A stretch of 34,280 bases of DNA from a virus. Numbering within the stretch: position 1 is the stretch's first letter; every line of letters starts with the position of its first letter. Both the position numbers and the translations under genes were made by a program. The DNA lies in IMG/VR virus record IMGVR_UViG_3300017967_000092, positions 1 through 34,280 of that record. One strand, written 5' to 3'. Positions 30,579-34,280 of the stretch are shown here, piece by piece. The notes beneath the pieces were generated by a model. That model had not been told where the DNA came from. It searched no databases and was given only the letters and a program-made list of their open reading frames with translations.

Positions 30579-31291
30579 AGACGATACTCCTCTGGATTAG
30601 GAGGCAATACATTGTACACAACAGCATGTCTATAATGGTGCAGTTCTAGTTTTTTGGGGCGACCGAACCCTACCCAAATTTCATGATCATGTCTTGGTGT
30701 TAAACTAATCGAATATTGTTTTTGAAATCCAATCAAATGAGGATCGGTCATTCTAGGCAGTTTCTTTATATAATCACTAGTCGTCCACCATATCGATCCA
30801 CTCCAGTGTCCGTGTTCGTGTTCGATATTCCAATGCCAGTTCGCACCAGACATCTCATAACCATCGACAAGTGCCTGATAACACAATTTCCATTTCTCTA
30901 CGAACCAGTAATGAATGTATTCCGTCCATCCATTATTGATGTGAGAATAGTCGCTGTTGATATGTGTAATACCTTTATTGTTGAAATGAAAGATAGCAAT
31001 GTTCTCTTGCATATGTTGACAATCTTCCCAAATCTTGATGCAACTATAAGCAGCAGAACAACCTCCAGTTTCTTTTACAGGATTCTCCCAGAATTCTATA
31101 TCACAACTAAAGTTCTGTGCATTCAATTCTTTCTCTATTGTAGACTTTCCTTCACTAGAGCCGTGATACAGAAAAATTATTTTTTCGCAGGCGTTAGTCA
31201 GTAAGTGTTTTTCAAGAAGATTTGTTCTTTCAATTGTGATAGGAATCCAATTAGGTTCTTCTCTCAGATGGTAGTAGATTACGATTTTCAT
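30575..31291 (-). CDS. Glycosyltransferase-like protein
   Basis: A 238-residue protein resembling small glycosyltransferase-like proteins of surface-polysaccharide clusters. IFHFNNKGITHI is like the 'HTKG' motif of that group, and GHWSGSIWWTTSDYIKKLP is like its 'FSGNFWWA...LP' motif. The rest is aromatic-rich (WTEYIHYWFVEKWKLCYQAL). No membrane segment is seen. It opens the glycan operon behind a sigma70-type promoter. The donor and acceptor cannot be told. Confidence 0.7.
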   Translation of the reverse strand: MKIVIYYHLREEPNWIPITIERTNLLEKHLLTNACEKIIFLYHGSSEGKSTIEKELNAQNFSCDIEFWENPVKETGGCSAAYSCIKIWEDCQHMQENIAIFHFNNKGITHINSDYSHINNGWTEYIHYWFVEKWKLCYQALVDGYEMSGANWHWNIEHEHGHWSGSIWWTTSDYIKKLPRMTDPHLIGFQKQYSISLTPRHDHEIWVGFGRPKKLELHHYRHAVVYNVLPPNPEEYRL

Positions 31292-31297
31292 AATACG

Positions 31298-31327
31298 ATT
31301 ATATCATTTAACTAGAGTGTAAGTCAA
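31298..31327 (-). promoter_or_regulatory. Sigma70-type promoter for the glycan operon
   Basis: TTGACT (31327-31322), an 18-base spacer and TATAAT (31303-31298) on the minus strand, at the end of thyX and 7 bases before the next start. The -35 region reads TTGACTTAC, the same as before helicase. The short leader leaves almost no room for a ribosome-binding site on its own transcript. Confidence 0.7.
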
Positions 31328-32027
31328 ACACAGAAGAGATAACCTTTGCACATTCTTTCGCAATGGCCATGTGTTCTTTCTGTGTACCATTCTCTTTACG
31401 CAGTTCTATGTAGTGTATCCATGATCGAAGTGTTCCATTGACGTACATCCTAGATTTTGTATTGCCTTCAGGCAGAACGACACGAGCCTGTTCTTTTGCA
31501 ATACCATTTGCAATCGCCCATTTGTATGCTTTACTGGCAATGTTCATGACTTCAGATTGTTTTTCGTACCATTCACGTGCAAGGTGTTCTTCTTTTGTAG
31601 CAACACTGCCTTCACCGCCTTTACCGTAGTCTTCTAGATTCAGTTCAATAGAGTTTTGTCTATTCTTGGGGTCTTGCAATCGTACTTCGCGATGTTCGAA
31701 CATGGCACCCATTTCCCCAACCTCTGCGTAACGTTGAGAAAATTCTTGAAAAGAAAAACTGCGATGACGTAGAATCTGCCGAGCAATGTCACGTGTTGTT
31801 TCAATCTCCAGACATAATGACACCATCTCAAACGGCGACCAGTGTTTATGGTCCATCAGATACTTTAATAGTTTGGCATTCGTCTCTGTATTCATCTGAT
31901 TCGATGGATTACTCACGCGAGCACAGAACGCCACCAGATTTTCGATGTCCTTCTTCTGTTGTTGATTAGATGTGACAGGTAAGATATTACTTGCCGGCTT
32001 ACTGTGACTAATCATTTTTACTTTCAT
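31308..32027 (-). CDS. thyX: Flavin-dependent thymidylate synthase
   Basis: A 239-residue ThyX, which makes dTMP from dUMP using FAD, NADPH and methylenetetrahydrofolate. The diagnostic RHR-x7-S motif is present as RHRSFSFQEFSQRY (R87-S97), preceded by KHWSPFEMVSL. It completes the dCMP-dUMP-dTMP route with the dCMP deaminase in this window, and replaces the Td-type synthase of T4 itself. AAGGA precedes the ATG. The upstream terminator suggests its own promoter, which I do not see clearly. Confidence 0.95.
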   Translation of the reverse strand: MKVKMISHSKPASNILPVTSNQQQKKDIENLVAFCARVSNPSNQMNTETNAKLLKYLMDHKHWSPFEMVSLCLEIETTRDIARQILRHRSFSFQEFSQRYAEVGEMGAMFEHREVRLQDPKNRQNSIELNLEDYGKGGEGSVATKEEHLAREWYEKQSEVMNIASKAYKWAIANGIAKEQARVVLPEGNTKSRMYVNGTLRSWIHYIELRKENGTQKEHMAIAKECAKVISSVFDLHSS

Positions 32028-32053
32028 AATAATCCTTCTAAAGTTGATTAAAA

Positions 32054-32073
32054 AGGGACCGAAGTCCCTTCTT
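32054..32073 (-). terminator. UUCG-tetraloop intrinsic terminator after the ParB-like gene
   Basis: On the minus strand AAGGGAC pairs with GTCCCTT around the very stable loop TTCG, directly after the ParB-like gene's TAA stop (32074-32076), followed by TTT and an AT-rich stretch. This is a compact intrinsic terminator for the gene upstream of thyX. The T run is short, so some read-through is possible. Confidence 0.75.
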
Positions 32074-33321
32074 TTATGCTACGTTGGAGAGAAGTGTTCT
32101 AACTTCACCTTTCAATAACTTATCAGTTCTCAAAAGAATCTCGTTACATGATGCACAATCTAAATTAAATCCATTTCTGGAGTTTCGAATCGCTTCTTTC
32201 CAGTAAGTTACGATATCAGGCCAAAAAGTCTTCACGTAGATATACGCATAGTTTTTAACACTTCCGCTTTGAGTTAACTCGCAGAGACCAAACACTGGGT
32301 TAGAAACTTTATTCTTTCTCCATGAAGGTATTCTGTTTTTATCTTCAAACCAATCACAAAAGAACCTGTCCAACTCTTCTTTACTGAATAGGGGACGACC
32401 AATTTCATCCTTTTTACCAAACTCAGTTAAACAATAATACATCTGTGAAAAACAGTGCAGTGCAGTAGAGGAAATAAATTGTTCACCTGTTATCTTTGAA
32501 ACTTTCTTAATGGTTTTAAATGCATTAATAACGTTTACTTCACCATATTGTTTAAAAATGCCGTTGCCCTCACCACTGGTCAAACCTGTCAAACTAGTCA
32601 AACTAATCCAATCATCACAACCTTCAACCTTCATCTGTTGCATGATTCCTTTATAATTAATTTGATTATCCTTTAAAAAACGATAAGCTTTCATTTGATC
32701 AGGATCAAGCGCACACACTCCTGATTTGAACTTGTCTGCTTCGGTTTGTCCTTTCTGTTCTTGTGCATCGATATAATGACCCATAGATTCGATCTGTTTC
32801 ATTTCTTCGTAAGAGCGATCAATCGGATGAAATTTCACAGTCATTTTAATTTCTGTATCGTCTCCTTTGGTAACCAACAAAGCCATGTTCACACGGTGGT
32901 TGCCTCTGTGTTTTACAACAATGAACGTTTTTGTTTGTTTGTCGTATCGAATGTAAGCCGCAGGGTTTCCCGCCGCCTCAGAATTAAAACCCACAGTTTT
33001 TCCATTCACCTGTTTGTTGAGATGATCGAAACAAACCTTGATGCCATTTGGTTTGAAACAATCGATGGTTCTATCATACTCTGTTGAAGAAAATATGTAC
33101 GAAGTTGGGACTCGTACTTCATATGAAAGGGTCGGATCAATATCCGATAGGTCGAGCGACTCAAACAAATCGTTGATGTGTTGAATGTTCGAATAGTTTC
33201 TGTCATCGTTCCAAGAAGGAAGTGACTTCAATTTTTCTCTTTTATCAAAGAAATATTGATGAAACAAATCGAAGTTGTTTACTAAATCTGAAAAGGTTGA
33301 TTCTTTAGATAATTTTAACAT
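32074..33321 (-). CDS. ParB-like protein
   Basis: A 415-residue protein. FIVVKHRGNHRVNMALL (about residues 133-149) resembles the ParB/sulfiredoxin-fold motif (GxxR) that binds nucleotide and phosphate, after a region with SSTEYDRTIDCF and FDHLNKQV as in ParB N-domains. The C-terminal half (EQFISSTALHCFSQMYYCLT, VKNYAYIYVKTFWPDI) is unassigned and may be a helical DNA- or partner-binding part. The frame extends to 33477, but I start at the ATG at 33321, which has AGGAG 7 bases upstream. It follows the DruA-like gene, and ends with its own terminator. Confidence 0.62.
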   Translation of the reverse strand: MLKLSKESTFSDLVNNFDLFHQYFFDKREKLKSLPSWNDDRNYSNIQHINDLFESLDLSDIDPTLSYEVRVPTSYIFSSTEYDRTIDCFKPNGIKVCFDHLNKQVNGKTVGFNSEAAGNPAAYIRYDKQTKTFIVVKHRGNHRVNMALLVTKGDDTEIKMTVKFHPIDRSYEEMKQIESMGHYIDAQEQKGQTEADKFKSGVCALDPDQMKAYRFLKDNQINYKGIMQQMKVEGCDDWISLTSLTGLTSGEGNGIFKQYGEVNVINAFKTIKKVSKITGEQFISSTALHCFSQMYYCLTEFGKKDEIGRPLFSKEELDRFFCDWFEDKNRIPSWRKNKVSNPVFGLCELTQSGSVKNYAYIYVKTFWPDIVTYWKEAIRNSRNGFNLDCASCNEILLRTDKLLKGEVRTLLSNVA

Positions 33322-33353
33322 GTTAAATCTCCTATCATGTTTGATATATGGAT

Positions 33354-33387
33354 GTGAGTATGCACTATTGTGCCTCTTCCTACTCAC
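33354..33387. promoter_or_regulatory. Nested hairpin between DruA-like and ParB-like genes
   Basis: GTGAGTA (33354-33360) pairs with TACTCAC (33381-33387) over 7 bp, and inside it GCAC pairs with GTGC around a 4-base loop. On the minus strand the one-sided bulge is GGAAGAG, a purine run like a ribosome-binding site. It lies 33 bases upstream of the ParB-like start, in the leader, and may control translation or mRNA stability. No T run follows, so it is not a standard terminator. Confidence 0.55.
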
Positions 33388-33391
33388 GGTT

Positions 33392-34280
33392 TTATCGAAT
33401 AATGTCGATATCAGCCGCGTTGGTATTCCACGTTTCAACGACAGTTCTAAGTCGCCCCTCGGATTTAAGGGACTCATAACGTCTGCTGGCCTTGTTGCGC
33501 CACCAATCGATTATGTTCTCTAGATGGAATCTATCAAAATTTTCTTTCTTTGTCAAGATGTCCGTCTTCATGTTTAGATAATCTGGCACATTGTCATAAC
33601 CGTAGGTCGAGTAGAACGACCGTTTCTTCTCGGTTAGATCAAGTGCATTCTTAAAGATACCACAGAAATTGTTGTATTCGGTTTCACTATATTCCTTCAA
33701 AGATTTTTTAATAATAGAAACCATTTTTGTTTGCGTCTTCAGTTTACGGGATGATGCATCAGAAGGCACAAGAGGTTCACCATTGCGTTCAGTAAACCAG
33801 TCATTCAGTTTGCGAAAGTTGGTGTCATTGATCAACGGTGCAAAGTTTGAATCGGTCAGTCCGTTGAATCGCAGAAAAGGTTTCATGCCGTCATACTGTG
33901 ACATAGCCTTAGACGAACCATAAAGCGAGGTTGTCTCAAACATACAGATGTTGGCATTGTACTTGGCATTTAGTTTCTCGCGAATTTCATGCGTACAACA
34001 AATCGCTGCGAGTAGTTTGCCGCCAAGATAGTTGAAACCAAAAGGTTGAGTCGGTACAATACTAAACCCCATAATGGCACTATTATTGAACCTTGACATG
34101 ATATCTTTGTTTAATGTGTCTAGAGGCGTACCTAACCACTCGTTGCGAGGTTTTGAATTGATAGTAGGTGAACCAAAACGAATCATGCCGAGTAACAGGC
34201 CTGTATTCTTTTCTTTGACAAACTGCAACATCTGTTTACCGGGAATACTCGCCTCAACTGGTGCTGAGGTCACAAGTTCC
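33392..34280 (-). CDS. DUF4338/DruA-like protein, 5' end cut by window edge
   Basis: At least 296 residues with no start in the window: the frame runs through the edge, and the apparent GTG at 34273 is inside the gene. The visible part matches the DUF4338 (Druantia DruA) pattern: PGKQMLQFVKEKNTG, LLLGMIRFGSPT with RNEWLG, RFNNSAIMGFSIVP, YLGGKLLAAICCTHEIREKL, then YNANICMFETTSLYG, in the order of 'LGALGFS..RDRWIGW..SRFLI..NLASH..ESFVD'. Function of this domain is unsettled; in bacteria it occurs in the Druantia defence system. A phage copy may counter or compete with defence, or modify DNA (inference). Confidence 0.6.
   Translation of the reverse strand, partial: ELVTSAPVEASIPGKQMLQFVKEKNTGLLLGMIRFGSPTINSKPRNEWLGTPLDTLNKDIMSRFNNSAIMGFSIVPTQPFGFNYLGGKLLAAICCTHEIREKLNAKYNANICMFETTSLYGSSKAMSQYDGMKPFLRFNGLTDSNFAPLINDTNFRKLNDWFTERNGEPLVPSDASSRKLKTQTKMVSIIKKSLKEYSETEYNNFCGIFKNALDLTEKKRSFYSTYGYDNVPDYLNMKTDILTKKENFDRFHLENIIDWWRNKASRRYESLKSEGRLRTVVETWNTNAADIDIIR

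Noticed and set aside
33322-33477. N-terminal extension of the ParB-like gene to 33477
   Set aside because: It would overlap the end of the DruA-like gene by 86 bases. The ATG at 33321 has an AGGAG site at ideal spacing, and the extension is not a convincing domain.
1-34280. Plus-strand open frames, some over 100 codons
   Set aside because: All lie opposite or across convincing minus-strand genes, show no known domains or good ribosome sites, and look like shadows of the real genes.
1-34280. tRNA genes, CRISPR arrays, integrase or insertion sequences
   Set aside because: None seen by eye: no cloverleaf-type sequence, no regularly spaced repeats and no transposase or integrase motifs. A tRNA scan would be the decisive test.

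Overview
The window looks like part of the genome of a marine T4-like (tailed, myovirus-type) phage, probably one infecting a Gram-negative bacterium. The T4-type signs are a class I ribonucleotide reductase pair (nrdA, start of nrdB), a gp61-type primase, a gp41-type helicase and at least one T4-style late promoter (TATAAATA). Lipoprotein spanins point to an outer membrane. Every gene I can support is on the minus strand, so transcription runs from high to low coordinates. I see no tRNA, rRNA, integrase, insertion sequence or CRISPR array. The genus and host cannot be fixed from the sequence alone.

Layout in the direction of transcription. (1) 34.3-31.3 kb: a DUF4338/DruA-like protein cut by the window edge, a ParB-like protein, a UUCG-loop terminator and thyX. 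(2) 31.3-28.8 kb: a glycan module (glycosyltransferase-like protein, short GDPD-like protein, HAD phosphatase fused to a sugar nucleotidyltransferase). (3) 28.7-25.5 kb: replicative helicase, small proteins, a TagD-like cytidylyltransferase, a 2OG-Fe(II) oxygenase and a DUF3310-like protein. (4) 25.5-22.0 kb: two sigma70-type promoters, one overlapped by a CRP-like palindrome, feeding tightly overlapping small early-type genes that end with dCMP deaminase. (5) 22.0-17.1 kb: a P-loop kinase behind a T4-like late promoter, small membrane proteins and lipoproteins, a conserved phage protein behind an SD-sequestering hairpin, an HExxH lipoprotein and a nucleotidyltransferase/ligase-fold protein. 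(6) 17.1-13.3 kb: methyltransferases, SGNH hydrolase and sulfotransferases, probably surface-glycan modifiers and visibly AT-rich. (7) 13.2-6.5 kb: late virion-type genes, including a three-part nucleotidyltransferase, a cupin, a 920-residue modular protein, an EF-hand protein and a small virion-type protein, closed by a bidirectional terminator. (8) 6.5-4.5 kb: two conserved phage proteins and a lysis cassette (inner spanin, embedded outer spanin, holin-like protein). (9) 4.5 kb to the left edge: a strong sigma70-type promoter, primase, a small protein, a staphylococcal-nuclease-type nuclease, nrdA, a small protein and nrdB.

The genes fit a lytic programme. Early promoters drive nucleotide metabolism (NrdAB, ThyX, dCMP deaminase), replication (helicase, primase) and small takeover-type proteins. 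Late promoters drive virion proteins and enzymes. The most unusual theme is a set of late proteins carrying short (I/L)-x-E motifs like T4 prohead-protease sites, either once near an end (ligase-like protein, kinase, EF-hand protein) or about ten times in a row (the 920-residue protein). I infer that they may be packaged in the head and processed there. Other leads are a possible T4-lysozyme-type translational timing switch at 19.87 kb, a possible CRP-activated promoter at 25.2 kb, and the DruA-like/ParB-like pair at the right edge.
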